A stretch of DNA of 64,000 nucleotides from Sacculina carcini (Eukaryota; Arthropoda; Thecostraca; Sacculinidae), in the NCBI GenBank assembly GCA_916048095.2, contig OU696576.1, positions 5,871,664 through 5,935,663 on the forward strand. The letters are read 5' to 3'. This document shows, piece after piece, positions 31,435 to 43,128 of this stretch. The notes below the pieces were generated by a model, which did no database searches, had not been told where the DNA came from, and saw nothing but the letters and a program-made list of their open reading frames with translations. Numbering within the stretch: position 1 is the stretch's first letter; each line of letters opens with the position of its first letter. The translations under genes and the position numbers were made by a program.

Positions 31435-32730
31435 ATGAATGAATTTTTGGATAACTTGGATGATCCAGCTGATGCAGACGCCAGCAGCGACCACCTACAT
31501 ATACTAATCTTACAGCCTCCAAGTGAACTCCCAGATGCAGATACTGACTGCAGATTCTGATGCCAGTGACGGAGAAGCGAATTCAGACCCAAATCATTTG
31601 CCTCGAAGGATTTTGTGTGCCCCAGCTGAATTGATGACAGACAGAGATGACGTGGAATCTTCATGTGCAACGGCTTCAACGAGTCACTCTCAGCCTGACA
31701 CGTCGACACAACGAAGACCAAAAATACCAAAAAGGGACAAACAGCCAAAAAAGATGGACAAATAGCAGACGCAGACTTGGCCAGAAAGTGCCTCAATTTT
31801 GTGACACAATGGCGCCCAAACCAATCGATGGTTTGAGAGGTAAAATCAAGACTCCATCTCAATGCTTGAATTTGTTCCTATCTGATGAGCTCATCGGCCA
31901 TCTAGTTGAACAAAGCATTATATACTCCACTCAAAAAGGTCTTGAAACATCCGTTATCACAGAAAGCAATATACGAGTAGCTTTGTCCATCATGATACTG
32001 TCTGGATATTCAAGTGTCCCAAATAGGAGGCTGTATTGGCGTCGAGACGGTGATGTATTCAACGCTCTGGTGGCACATCTACTACGAAGATTACATCTTG
32101 CAGACAACTCCAAAATAAGTGTGAACAAACCAGATTCCTATCACAAAGTTCGGCCGGTTTTTGAAATCACAAATACAAATAACAAGCTCATCTTACCTCC
32201 GGAGGAACTTTCTATTGATGAGTGTATGGTACCCTACTGCGGCCACCATCCTACAAAGCAATGCATCAGGAGCAAACCTGTGCGATTCGGCTTCAAACTG
32301 TGGAGCATATGTACGTCTGACGGTTTCATGCTTCACTCGGAACCTTATCGTGGGTCAGCGACACAATTGGACAGTTCCGGACTTGGACAAGCAGCAGATG
32401 TCGTGTTGGGACTCGCTTCGAAATGTCAACTGAATCCTGGTCACCATGTCACATTTGACAACTTCTTTTCTTCTGTGCGTCTTTTGGAGCAGCTTTCCAC
32501 GATGGGCATTGCAGGGACATGCACTATCAGAGAAAATCGAGTGCCGAAAGATTAATCTTTGATGCACAGCAGCATGGTGAATAAGCAGAACCGAGGCTAT
32601 GTTACTTCAGTTTTTGTTGATGACCTCTCTTTAGTGAGATGGAAGGACAACAAAGCCGTCGCAGTTATCAGTAACAAGCACGGTTTTTGTTTGACGTTTG
32701 TTCAGTATATTTTTGTTGTTGGCTCTATAC
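31435..32730 (+). pseudogene. piggyBac transposase pseudogene
   Basis: Starts at an ATG at 31435 (MNEFLDNLDDPADADASSD, the acidic N-terminus usual in this family), then shifts frame near 31560 and again near 31750. The longest intact part (about 31770-32555) holds the DDE_Tnp_1_7 domain with LSIDECMVPYCG (first catalytic Asp) and HHVTFDNFFSS (second). A TAA at 32553-32555 is followed in frame by RGYVTSVFVDDLSLVRWKDN. The region with the third catalytic Asp and the C-terminal Cys-rich domain is replaced by a fold-back duplication. Non-functional. Confidence 0.88.
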
Positions 32731-32779
32731 CGTGCTTATTACTCATGACTATGACGGCTTTGATGTCCTTCCATCTCAC

Positions 32780-32781
<2 letters not shown>
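32632..32781. repeat. Fold-back inverted duplication in the transposase
   Basis: 32632-32683 (transposase codons) is repeated in inverse orientation at 32730-32781 with about 7 mismatches in 52, separated by 46 nt. Both arms end at TAGTGAGATGGAAGGACA. Confidence 0.85.

Positions 32782-32824
<43 letters not shown>
32781..32824. repeat. (TA)n microsatellite
   Basis: About 20 TA units immediately after the fold-back arm. Confidence 0.9.
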
Positions 32825-32825
<1 letters not shown>

Positions 32826-33313
32826 GTGTGATGATGTATATATTATGTGTATATATATTATATATTTATGTGTGTGTACATATATGCATATTTTTGTCAT
32901 TGAAATATAATAAATATACCTTCATAAACATTCATGTGTAAATGCTTATATTTTACAGTAACATGGTATCTAACATTTGAAGCCAAGTTTGAATAAAATA
33001 GTGACATTTTTAATTTAATCAAACTCGGAATGTTATAAGAATAATACGTTTTTGAGTATAAGTCTCACTTATATGTTTTTTTTCTCAGTGTTTTGAATGA
33101 TGCTCAAAAAGTTTAAGAATGTACTGTTTTTTGTCTATGCCACTGCCGAGTGGCAACTATAGTTGCCAGTCTGAAAAACCTTGTTATAAACATTTTTTTT
33201 CTACAAAACTTCATGAACATGCAGAAAGTGCCCCAGAAATAACATTTCTTGAAAAAAATCTAAAAAATTAACATTTCGAAATTCTCGGCATTAATGGGTT
33301 AATCTATCAGTTA

Positions 33314-34160
33314 GGCTGGGGACACACTAGGCGTTTTTGTGCCGAGCGTTTTTTTGCCGAGCGTTTTTTTTGCCGTCGCCGCTCGAGTGGGAACACACTT
33401 GGCGTTTATTTTGTCGTCCTCTCATCCGTTCACTCACAGGCGTCACTCATTTGATCACTGACCACAGTGCAGTCAGGGTGCGTGCCAGTGTTGTATATAT
33501 TGCTACTAGTACTGCGTGTTCCCGATTATTTCAAGTGAACATGGATAGAAAACAATTCCTTGCATTGTTATATCGTCGTCAAGCAAAGAAACGGCGAAAA
33601 AACAGGTAAATTTGGGTTCATCCTATTAATCAAAAGAGAGAGAATGTTGGAGCCTTTTACACACTGTTTCCTGACTTGAGAAACGATGAAGATAAATTTT
33701 TCAATTACTTCAGAATGTCCATCTCTTCATTCGACGAACTGCATAATATGTTGGAAAATCACATACAACTTGAAAATACCAGACTGAGGATCTAAATTCA
33801 GCCGGTGGAAATGCTCGCAATACAAATGCTGACACTACAAAGTTAAACCAGAACACACGCTGACACGATAGAATCAACACTGTAGCACGCTATGCTGTCA
33901 GCGACAAGCACAAGTGTGTATCAGCGCATTGAGTCACGTGGGCCACCACCCCCGTGAGCGGCAAAAAAACGTCGACGACATTTTTTCCGTCGTGAAAGTA
34001 GTGGCAGCGAGCGGCAACATTGCTGTCGTCGACGACAAAAAAACGCTCGACAATTTTGCCGCTCAATGAGTACGGCGCAATAGCTTCATGCACGCCACTA
34101 CTGATACGACGGTGACGGCAAAAAACGCTCGGCACAAAAACGCCCAGTGTGTCCCCGGCC
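33314..34160 (+). mobile_element. PIF/Harbinger-type non-autonomous element
   Basis: Inverted ends GGCTGGGGACACACTAGGCG and CGCCCAGTGTGTCCCCGGCC, flanked by TTA (33311-33313) and TAA (34161-34163). The plus strand keeps the start of a HARBI1-like transposase: MDRKQFLALLYRRQAKKRRK at 33541, then, after a TAA, VHPINQKRENVGAFYTLF and FFNYFRMSISSFDEL, ending near IQPVEMLA at about 33815. The DDE catalytic domain is absent. The 3-bp flanks are not identical, so the duplication is unresolved. Confidence 0.82.
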
Positions 34161-34163
34161 TAA

Positions 34164-35925
34164 CGTTGCTATTTTTCGATTGTTAACGTTACTGGCGTTA
34201 ATATTGTATATTTATACAGTGTTATAGTGCATCATAACATGTTATATCCGTGATCTGTGTAATTACAATTATTAACAGAATCAACTATTATTAATTCCAG
34301 GCGCAACCTATATAATTATACGTTTGGGGAACATTTTTCAGTGAAAATGACATTTTATGTTTTTTCCGCTATAAATGGCATTATATGAGGAAAAATATTT
34401 TGTATATGATCACAAGGGTGACCTTTTGTTGCAAATGCAACTTTTATAAAATAATCTGTTCATCATAAGGAGCCGAAAAATCTATATTTTATTTATCTGA
34501 GGTAAGTATTAAATATGTTATAGATGCAACTTTTTGCTTTTAGTGCAACTTTTTGCTTTTAGCGCAACTTTTGCAAGTTTTTCATTTTTAAGAGCAACTA
34601 TTTAGATTTAGGACAATTTTGAACTTTTATAACAATTGTTTCACACTATCCAGAAAATTGTTCAGTTGTAAAGGTGTACAATGCAGCATATGTTCATGTA
34701 TTGTCAACATAAACTCGGTAATCATGTATCTGGAAGGCGTGTGAACATTGTGTCCGTGTATGGTGCTAGACACCCTGAGTGTGCATAGCACCGCATACGG
34801 ACATATATACGAGTATACTCGTATATATACGAGTATATATACGATATATACACATATACTCGTATATATAGATACAATACAGACATAGACAATATAATAT
34901 AGATATAAATCTTGGATATAGACACGTGCATTTGTGCAGTAAAATGAAAAATAAGAATATTTATTTAGAATATTATAAGAATTTATTATAGAATATTATT
35001 AAGAATATCTATTTGAAAGAAAAAATTTATTTTTATAATTTTACTTATTTTTCGAACAACCATTGAGCAACTAGTTAGATCAACAACACTTGAATATAAG
35101 TACCGCATAATCAGATGATGTTGTATCTGCAAAATCCATTTAGACCTAGGAACATTTAAGAAAATTAAAATCAAGTGAGAATTTCAAATTATATTGTTTG
35201 TTTAATGCCACTAACAGACATCAGTGCGCCAGACTCGACAAACCAGACAAACATGTGAAACACAATCGTAACGCAACCGCCAATGCTCAAAATGCATCAA
35301 GTAGAAACAAAAACGTGAAACTCCCAAAGTGTTATGTTAAGGAGTGATTTCAGTGTTTACATTTTATTACCCTATTATTTAAAATTGACTATATTTAGCT
35401 AACCATTGAGCTCAACATATTAGCGCAAATATTTGCGATTTTTAGCGCATCCAAATGTCACCCTTGTCGCCAGTGAGGTGACAGTTGAAGCTCATGAAGC
35501 ATGCAATCCTAACACAACCGCCAATGCTCAAAACGTATTGTGGTTATAGTTATGGAATGTAAAAGGTACAACGTTTCCTCACAAAAATTATGTTTCTCAT
35601 AACTAAGTTATTTTCACTACCCTTTTATGGGTTTTAGCGAAATTTCTGCAAAATTTTAAGTCAACTTTTTAGCGTAACTTTTTGGATTTTTTAACGCAAC
35701 TTTTTTCATTTTTAGCGCACCAAAAGGTACCCTAGTGATCACATAAAATTCCCAACTCTAGTCATCATCAATCAATGTACGTATCTTATCTTAGTTTTTA
35801 TGTAGCTTGTGTTTAATGTATTTCAGTTCGCGCAGTAAACATGTATCAGGTTTTATGCACACAAAATATCAACTTTTTGCCGTACATTGCAGAACTATTA
35901 AAGTTTTATTCTAGTCAAATGCATC
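34164..35925. other. AT-rich intergenic region
   Basis: No coding frame. Notable only for repeated phrases such as TTTTTAGCGCAACTTTTT (34520-34580, 35640-35720) and a palindromic ATACGAGTATACTCGTAT patch at about 34807-34824. Confidence 0.6.
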
Positions 35926-35928
35926 CTA

Positions 35929-36476
35929 GGGCGTGTTTCATTATCACTAACGTAAGTGCTGAAGGAAGTTGATGGAAGTGAACGGATAATGAAACACTTT
36001 ATGAAGTGATACATCAATGACGAACAATAACGAGTATCAATGACGAATACCCACAAAATTTATGGTCCAAATAATTTGTTTTGCTTCATTCTCATCATTT
36101 GCATTTGCTTTCTGTTGATTTGCTGAATTTTAGTTCATGGATTCATTAATTCCATATGGAGCTGCGCTAATCTCAGCATTGTCGGATTTACACAAAGACC
36201 ACACAAATACTTTAAGGCGTCCTCTATGGCGAACAAAATGCTCACATAAAATATATTATATAGTCCTCAACAAATATATTCTATTCCTCTATTCAATTCC
36301 AAAACAAACAGCACACGGTGAAGGGAATATCGCTAAAGCGCAATGATTGCCTAATGTCTTCTGCTTCAAGCCTTCCGAGTGAAGCGCAGTGAAGTACTTC
36401 ACTCCACCTTCAGCATTGATAATGTAACACTGTGAAGCGCTTCCTAGCGCTTCAGCATTGATAATGAAACACGCCC
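35929..36476. mobile_element. MITE with GGGCGTGTTTCATTATC termini
   Basis: Inverted ends GGGCGTGTTTCATTATCA and TGATAATGAAACACGCCC, with CTA on both sides (35926-35928, 36477-36479). 548 bp, no coding capacity. Internal sequence shows subterminal GAAGCGC/GCGCTTC words near the right end. Superfamily unknown. Confidence 0.78.
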
Positions 36477-36479
36477 CTA

Positions 36480-37396
36480 TTGATTTCCTACTATCGTTAT
36501 GTATGCTCTTCGAGCTCCGATACAGTAAACTAAACCCCAACGCACACCATTCGTAGACTAATTCAACTCTTCTTTTAATCAACCTTTTATCATTATTTTA
36601 TATTGAATTCGATAGCCACACACAGCGGTATGTACTCACCTATTGTGATGCGCCACTCGAGTGAAGCTCGTATGACTCCATACAATAGCATGCAACAGTG
36701 CTTTCCGCAGTAATCCAGCCATCGCATGACCAGTCGCACTTATAGGTGTGGTTGCAATGCTGCAACAGCAGCTGCAGTAGCAACGCCTGTTAGTCGTCAG
36801 CAAAGTGGTAGCCGGGCTTTTGGTGATGGCGCCGCGTGTTGTGAACGGCTTTGGTCGCACCGTTTCATGTTTGTGGTGCCATTGCGTGAGCTATCGCAGT
36901 GACGCAGTATGCCTCAACCAAATGAAATAACTCATGATCGGAAATACAATGACTCGTAGTGGGTACGATATCTCAATGGCATGTGTATGAATTCAATTGC
37001 AGCCATTGCAATGGATTTCATGTTTGCAAAAGTTTAATGCTCGTCGGTCATCAGTGTAATTGCTTTCAAGCTACACATGCAGGCTAACATCGTAAACGCC
37101 AATAAGCTTTACGATCCGTAGCCGTTTTGCTGTATCTCCATCTCCACCACGATCGGCGATGTAGTGTGAGTGACTTCCGTCAAGTTCCAATGCATATAAT
37201 GACAGTGCCGTTATATCGCCACGTATGTGCTATGTATTGGCACCAACACAGGTCAGATACGGACCTATTGATCCCAGGTCAGCGGGCTAATTGCGTAAAA
37301 ATAATCTACGATAAATTTGAACATGAACATCAAATACACTTAAATTAATACATATACGTAGGTCTCACAGATAGTATTCCCATGCAGAATACGTTG
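36480..37396. other. Intergenic, no recognised gene
   Basis: Moderately GC-rich stretches (36640-36900) but no conserved protein or RNA motif in any frame. Confidence 0.5.
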
Positions 37397-37684
37397 CAGT
37401 GTCGGTCCCAAGGGGAGGCTTGGGGTGCTTCAGCTCCCCCAAATTCCAAGCACCCCTAATCCCCCCAAATATGATCATGAACATTAACATTTCTTACCAC
37501 TGTAAATGTAGCCCTGTAATTTTGGTTCAAGTTCGAGGACTGAATCAGTGTGGCCCATTTCCTTGTTATAATATTTTGTAGTCAGCGTTCGAGTGTAGCT
37601 CTTCACGTTTCGCCAAGCCCCCAGAATTTTTTCCTCAACCTCCTTCCCTCAGCCCCCAACAGAAAAATCCTGGCTTCACCACTG
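37397..37684. mobile_element. Short hAT-type MITE
   Basis: Ends CAGTGTCGG and, inverted, CAGTGGTGAAGCC, with 8-bp flanks ATACGTTG (37389-37396) and ATACGCTG (37685-37692), 7 of 8 identical. Interior GGGG/CCCC-rich, non-coding. Confidence 0.7.
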
Positions 37685-38333
37685 ATACGCTGCTTAAGAC
37701 AATGTGATGTTATGTTATACAAAAATTTGCACAATTATGCTGTATATTTATAACATTTCAAAGCACAAAACAGTCACATGACGCCTACATTCCCATTCAC
37801 ACACACGATATTTCCTTTATTGTCGTGGATACATCACAAATGTAGCAAAAAGGCAAGTGGCGAGTGACAAAGCTAAATGAAAAGTCTCGCCATAACACCT
37901 CCCTCATCAAGTTGAACAAACACCGACTTGAAAAAGAATGGGGACATACTGAACTGACAGAACAACACTACAAGTCAAGAAATTGCGGGGTTTAGGAGTG
38001 CGCTTCGACTGTCTAAGATTGTGTGGTCCATATTCAGGTAAGTTGAAACGAACTTTGCGCGTCACTGGACCTGGCGATGACGGTTGACTCGGAGCGCACT
38101 GTATTGCCTCGAGTTCCAAAGGATGATCGGTAATCGGCCAGTCGCCCGGATCAGTATCGTCTTCACTCACATATCGTTGCTGTAGCTGGTCGATGACGAC
38201 GCCATATTGGTCCACGAATTTCATTTCCTCCGGATTTCATTTTCACGATAGCCGACACCCAACATGCTTGTCGGTCTCGGCGAAGCCCGTAGTACAGTGC
38301 ATAAACAACATCAACTTTGAAAACCTTATTCAC

Positions 38334-38500
38334 TTTTGTTGCGTGCACACTCTTTGTGGCGTCACATTCCTCATCTGCTTTTCCTGGGCAATGTGTGCAG
38401 GCGACGGCGGCGCAACTTTTGTTGCGTGCACACTCTTTTGTGGCGTCACATTCCTCATCTGCTTTTCCTGGGCAATGTGTGCAGGCGACGGCAGTAGCAT
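38334..38500. repeat. 83-bp tandem duplication
   Basis: Two adjacent copies starting TTTTGTTGCGTGCACACTC and ending at GCAGGCGACGGC, almost identical, inside the decayed gypsy A. Confidence 0.9.
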
Positions 38501-39078
38501 GTCCACTTGTGTTCTCAACTGCCGGCCGTTTAGCAGCTCACTCGGAGAGAACCCAGAAGACGTAGGCGTTCTCCTATATTGAAGCAGAAACTCTTGCAGA
38601 GCAGATTTCGGTTGAAGCGATCATTTCCGAAGAGACTGTTTGAAAGTCTGCACCAACCTCTCTGCATAGCCATTGGTAGCCGGATGGTATGGTGCACCCG
38701 TCAAATGAATTATCCTCTTCTCTTTTACACCACATTTTGAATTCTAAACTCACGAAAGTAGGTACATTGTCCGTCACAACAGTGTGCGGATACCCGAAAT
38801 GCACCAAATCGTCCTCTAACAGTTCAATCGTCGATTTTGCGGACACCGAATTAGTGGCAGTGGCATAGTCGCTTGAGCAGGGCGATTTTGATATTCACTG
38901 GAAGCAGTACATTTACGGCAAGTAGACTATTTCGCCATCAATTCTCGGCCAGTAAACCGACTTCCTGGCAAGGTGCTTCATTTTGAGCATACCCAGATGA
39001 CCAACATGTAGCAGCTGCAGCTCTCTCTTTACTTGTCGTCGAAGAGAGGAACAACCACCCGAGCGCCGTAGAGTAGAC

Positions 39079-39477
39079 CAGTGGTTCTCAATCTTTTTCT
39101 TTCCATGGCCCCTTAAACACAATGTGAATCCTTGTGGCCCCCCAGAAACCGTCAGTGGTCCCCTAGAAGTCATTGTGGCCTCATACACACATGGATCGTC
39201 GCGACGCGATTTGTCTATAGGATTAGCTCATGTATGCTGGTGACTATTTCCACCGACAACCGAAACAACGCCACAACCGGAATACACGATTGCAATTTAC
39301 AAATCGACAATAATAATATAAACTATTAAATTGTTAAATTAAATAAATTAAACAAGAAATGTTTCGTGGCCCGTGATAAAATATGGTGGTCCCCGATTTT
39401 TTATTTCGTCCTATGGCCCCTCAGAAAATTTTCCTTGTACCCCAAGAGGACCATATGGTCCACGCTGAGAAACACTG
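39079..39477. mobile_element. hAT MITE inside gypsy A
   Basis: Ends CAGTGGTTCTCA and TGAGAAACACTG with a perfect 8-bp duplication GAGTAGAC (39071-39078 and 39478-39485). 399 bp, non-coding, with GGCCCC-type subterminal words on both sides. Confidence 0.92.
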
Positions 39478-40100
39478 GAGTAGACAACCACAGCTCGTCG
39501 TCAATGATTCAGCAATACTCTGGAAATTGTCCACTTCACTGTTTTCGTGCTTTTTGTTTGTCAACCATCACGAGTGAATCGGATCGCTGTGGAGATGACG
39601 CTGTCTCTGGCTGATTCTCTCTGAAGATTCGCTGACTGAATATGATTGTTCACCATTGTAATCACACAGATGGTGTCAACGTCGTTACCATCTTCCTCTA
39701 GTCAAAACAAGCGTCAGGACCAGCTGGCAGACGGCTCAGCACGTCAGCGTTCCCATGGTCAGCCGTGCGTCTGTACTCAATATTGTAATCATGTTGACTC
39801 AATTGAATAGCCCGACGAGCGAGACGATTGTCTGCCAGAACTGGAGACTTTTGTCGGACCGAAAAGTACCAGCAGAGGTGTATGATCCATGACCAATACA
39901 ATGTGTCTCCCATATAGGTATTGATGTTGTGCCATCTTCATCCCATCCCATCCTCGTCGCCATTCTGCCTGTTGTATATTTATAACATTTCGAAGCACAA
40001 AACAGTCACATGCAGCCCACACTCCCATTCACACACACACGCTATTTCTTTTATTGTCGCGGATACATCACAAATGTAGCAAAAATGCAAGTGGCGAGTG

Positions 40101-42310
40101 TGTAGTTCCGGATTCCCAGCAACCGTCATTGTTGCTTCGTTCTCCATCATGTCTCGGTAGATCGACAACCAGAAATTAGGAAACGTGTAATTGCAGTCTC
40201 GAATAAACTCGGAATGACTGAACGAATAGAAATACTTAGATGATAACAACTCTAATAGAAAGATAACAGTAACCCGTGAGTGAACAAACGACTCATTAAA
40301 CCACCGGGTAACAATAGCTCCTGAGTGAACAAACGACTCAATAAACCACCGCTACCGCCGTAAATCACATTTCAACACAACGCAACATCTCCGCACGCTT
40401 CACACACACTGCCCAACATTCACTCTCCAGTTCACGCGTTGAGAATAGTGATGCAAAACAAACCGTTTTTTGTTGCGTTTTTTTTTGCAAAAAAACATGT
40501 TTTTTGTAGGGTTTTTTCAGAATTAGCCCCAATTGTCATCGGATGTTAGATTTTAGTACATATAAATGAGTTCAATTGATGTTTTGTACATCTTTACGTG
40601 TTTTATTTCAAAGATAATTTGATAATAGTATAAAAAACAAAAATATTTATCAATAAATACCTCAGGAGACTGTTTGAAAGTGCATCCGGGTCCGGTGGTT
40701 CATATTTTTTTCATTGAGAAAACCGATGTTTTTAAAAATGGTTTTAATTATGTGGATATTTGAAATAATTTGTCAGCATAACAAAACAAATTCATTGAAT
40801 AATCATGTTTTTTAAAAAGAAACCGTGTTTTTTATGAAAAAATGCAATGATGTTTTTCAAACTGGTTTTAAATTCGTTTTATTAATGTACAGGTCCAGAA
40901 AATGTTGGCAGCAGAACAAGACAAGCTAATTGGTTGGCCAAGTGTTTTTTTGACAAACGTTCATTTAAACTAACGCTTTTTTAATGAAACAATGATTTCT
41001 AAAGCAGTATCTATGTAAGATAGATTTGATTGATGTACGTTCAAATACCTTTTGTATAGCAAGTAGCCTGCTGGTACGTATAAGCGGCTGGTTAAACCAC
41101 TTTATTTAAACTGTTCTTTTAAACCATGTTTTTTTCAAAATATATTTTTTTGAAAAATTGTTTTCGTAGATGTAGAGATTGCGAAAAAAATTGGCGGCAG
41201 ATCAAGGATAAGTTGAACCAATTCAACTGTTTTTCTATTAGTAACCTGTTTTTAGAACTGCTTTCATGGATGATGGTTTCTTTGATGTAGTTATTTGTGT
41301 TCAAATACCTTTTTGTACATCAAATATATCTCCATAGTTGTTTTTTTCCTACACGAAAATATTGTCCGTTTTTCTGGTCCGTTTTTCTGGTCCGTTGCCA
41401 CTGCGACCCGCTTTTATTCGTAGTCTCATTAGGGACACTAAGTTTGTGTGCATATTCGTAGTATTTGTGTAAATATTTGCAGTGTTTGTACTCTTATATT
41501 TGCAAATAATTGATCTGCTGAATGAAATGATGAAACTTATTATAACCAGCGTATTAATTTCTGGCAGGAAAAAGTTAATGTGTAAAAATAAAAAATAAAT
41601 TATGCCACCAGTGGTTTTTTTAAAAACAGTTTCAGATCTTAGCATAAAAAACGGTTCTCAAACCCTGCTTTCTTACACAATGATTAACTCAATAATTGAA
41701 TGCAAAACTGTACTGTACATAGAAGTGCCGCACAGTACCGTGCAAACAATGATATTAGGGCTTTCAGACACATTATAACATTTATATTGTGCATATTTAA
41801 TGATAATTCAATTTGATAGGGTCACTAATAGCATGAATAACCCATGTGTTGATTAGAAATAATTCATTTAACGTCCCAAATATATCATTTCCATAATTTG
41901 AATTCTCTGCATGAGTCTTAAAAAAACCAAAAAGATCGTGTTTTTTTTGGTCGCGGTTTTTTTGGCAAAAAAACGGCTTTCTTTGAAAAAAACGTCGGTT
42001 TTTTTTGGCTAAAAAACGTTTTTTTTTAAAAAAAAACGTCGGTTCATTTTGAGGTCGCATCTCTAGTTGAGAATCGCCCGCTGCAGGCGATCGTTTGTAC
42101 ATTCAGCCAATAATCAACCAATCAGAAACAATACGCCAATACGTCATCAACGCCTGCAAGTTCACACACAAGCATACATGCACGCTCGCACACACGCACA
42201 TGCAGGCTACCCACACGCGCAGGCTATAAGCCACGCCTCAACACACTGCACGGCAAACAGTCAGATGATACAAATGCCTTAATGCGCAAGCTTTTCAACT
42301 TCATACTACA
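40101..42310 (-). mobile_element. Solo LTR of retrotransposon 2 family, split by a hAT element
   Basis: Starts TGTAGTTCCGG and ends CATACTACA, the reverse complement of the 574-bp LTR at 54345-54918. A 5-bp duplication GAGTG flanks it (40096-40100, 42311-42315). Without the insert (40446-42065 plus its 8-bp duplication) it is about 580 bp. It carries more substitutions than the LTRs at 54-59 kb. Confidence 0.9.
40446..42065. mobile_element. Non-autonomous hAT element, family M1 copy 2
   Basis: Termini TAGTGATGC and GCATCTCTA with an exact 8-bp duplication GTTGAGAA (40438-40445 and 42066-42073). Inverse orientation relative to copy 1 at 21497-23005 and clearly related along its length (AAACAGTTT-, GGTTTT-rich blocks; the GTACTGTGCGGCACTTCTAT phrase appears in reverse complement). 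No transposase. Confidence 0.92.
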
Positions 42311-42338
42311 GAGTGACAATGAAATAAGTCTCGCCACA

Positions 42339-43128
42339 AATTATAATTGGTGGCGTAATAAATAGCTATATATAATTATTTATAGTCGCGCGCCACCTGG
42401 TGTTACCTTTTTGGACTCATTCACAATATTGAACCAATTATGTCATATTGTGAAATATGACACAATACAATGCGCAATCATCTCTTTGATAAAGCTTTTG
42501 ATCATGACTCTCACTCTCTTACTCCTTACTCTTCGCTCTGAGCTGTCATAACTTACCCGTCTCGCGTGATGTTTAGAAGTTTTCTTGTTGTTTTTTATGC
42601 TCTTTCTTACTGCCATGTTTCAATGTGGCGGTGTGTGTGCATGAGTATGTTTGTGTGCGTGTGTGTGTGTGTGTGTGTTTGTGTGAGTGTGTGTGCTTGT
42701 GGGTGTGCGTATTGTCCGCATGTTTGTTTTCCCTAAGCGGCGTGTCTTACTTATTTGTTTATATTTTTGCACCAAGATTTCTATTTTCGCGCGTGTGTTT
42801 TAATGTGTGCTATACAAATAAACGTTAATAATAATAATAATAATACAGACGAGCCGCTGTCTGAGCGCCGGAACATGCTATGTTCATGCGACATCTGGTG
42901 GTGATACAAGAAAGTTGTTGTCAACCAGCCAGATTCTCATATGACTCAGGCGTTCAGAGTATACAAAGCTATCCGGTGTTTATCTTTGCATAAGCGTGCG
43001 CGCTCAAAGCTCTCTCAATCACATCTATATGATGTGTCACCAGTGTTTTACGTGGGCCCGTGAGAGCTGCACCTGCCAAGATTCGTGTGTGCTTGTCGCT
43101 CTAGTCCCATCTGTGTGTGTGTGTCACA
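42339..43128. other. CREG upstream region
   Basis: Contains a (TG)n tract at about 42657-42690, an (AAT)n run at about 42827-42844, and TG-rich sequence just before the CREG start. The promoter is inferred from position only. Confidence 0.5.

Larger units (their letters stand above)
30898..33298 (+). mobile_element. piggyBac transposon
   Basis: Inverted ends CCCATTAATGCCGAG and CTCGGCATTAATGGG are flanked by TTAA on both sides (30894-30897 and 33299-33302), the piggyBac target signature. It encodes a broken piggyBac transposase and carries three copies of a 20-bp palindrome near the ends. Confidence 0.95.
37907..40028 (-). pseudogene. Gypsy A pol remnants (RNase H, integrase)
   Basis: From right to left on the minus strand: RNase H pieces (VMDHTPLL; LARRAIQLSQHDYNIEYRRT; NADVLSRLPAG), the integrase zinc-finger region (LLHVGHLGMLKMKHLARKSV, YWPRIDGEI), integrase core (DLVHFGYPHTVVTDNVPTFV, later SGYQ) and a C-terminal tail (VTRKVRFNLPEYGPHNLRQS). 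Many stops and frameshifts. An 83-bp tandem duplication lies at 38334-38500 within the decayed part. Confidence 0.8.
37741..42338 (-). mobile_element. Gypsy element A, deleted and multiply interrupted
   Basis: Direct repeats starting TGTATATTTATAACATTTC at 37741-37897 and 39973-40100 (continued after an insertion at 42316-42338) are LTRs of about 155 bp. A CCTCCCTC run next to the left LTR is the polypurine tract of a minus-strand element. Only pieces of RNase H and integrase remain between the LTRs; gag, protease and RT are missing. It contains a hAT MITE (39079-39477), and its right LTR is split by a solo LTR that is itself split by a hAT element. Confidence 0.82.

Noticed and set aside
34800-34870. 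ATACGAGTATACTCGTAT-rich patch as a cruciform or origin
   Set aside because: Short, AT-alternating simple sequence with no further supporting feature.
43117-43128. GTG start for CREG
   Set aside because: Eukaryotic initiation at ATG 43129 or 43168 is far more likely, and the upstream codons are TG-repeat sequence.
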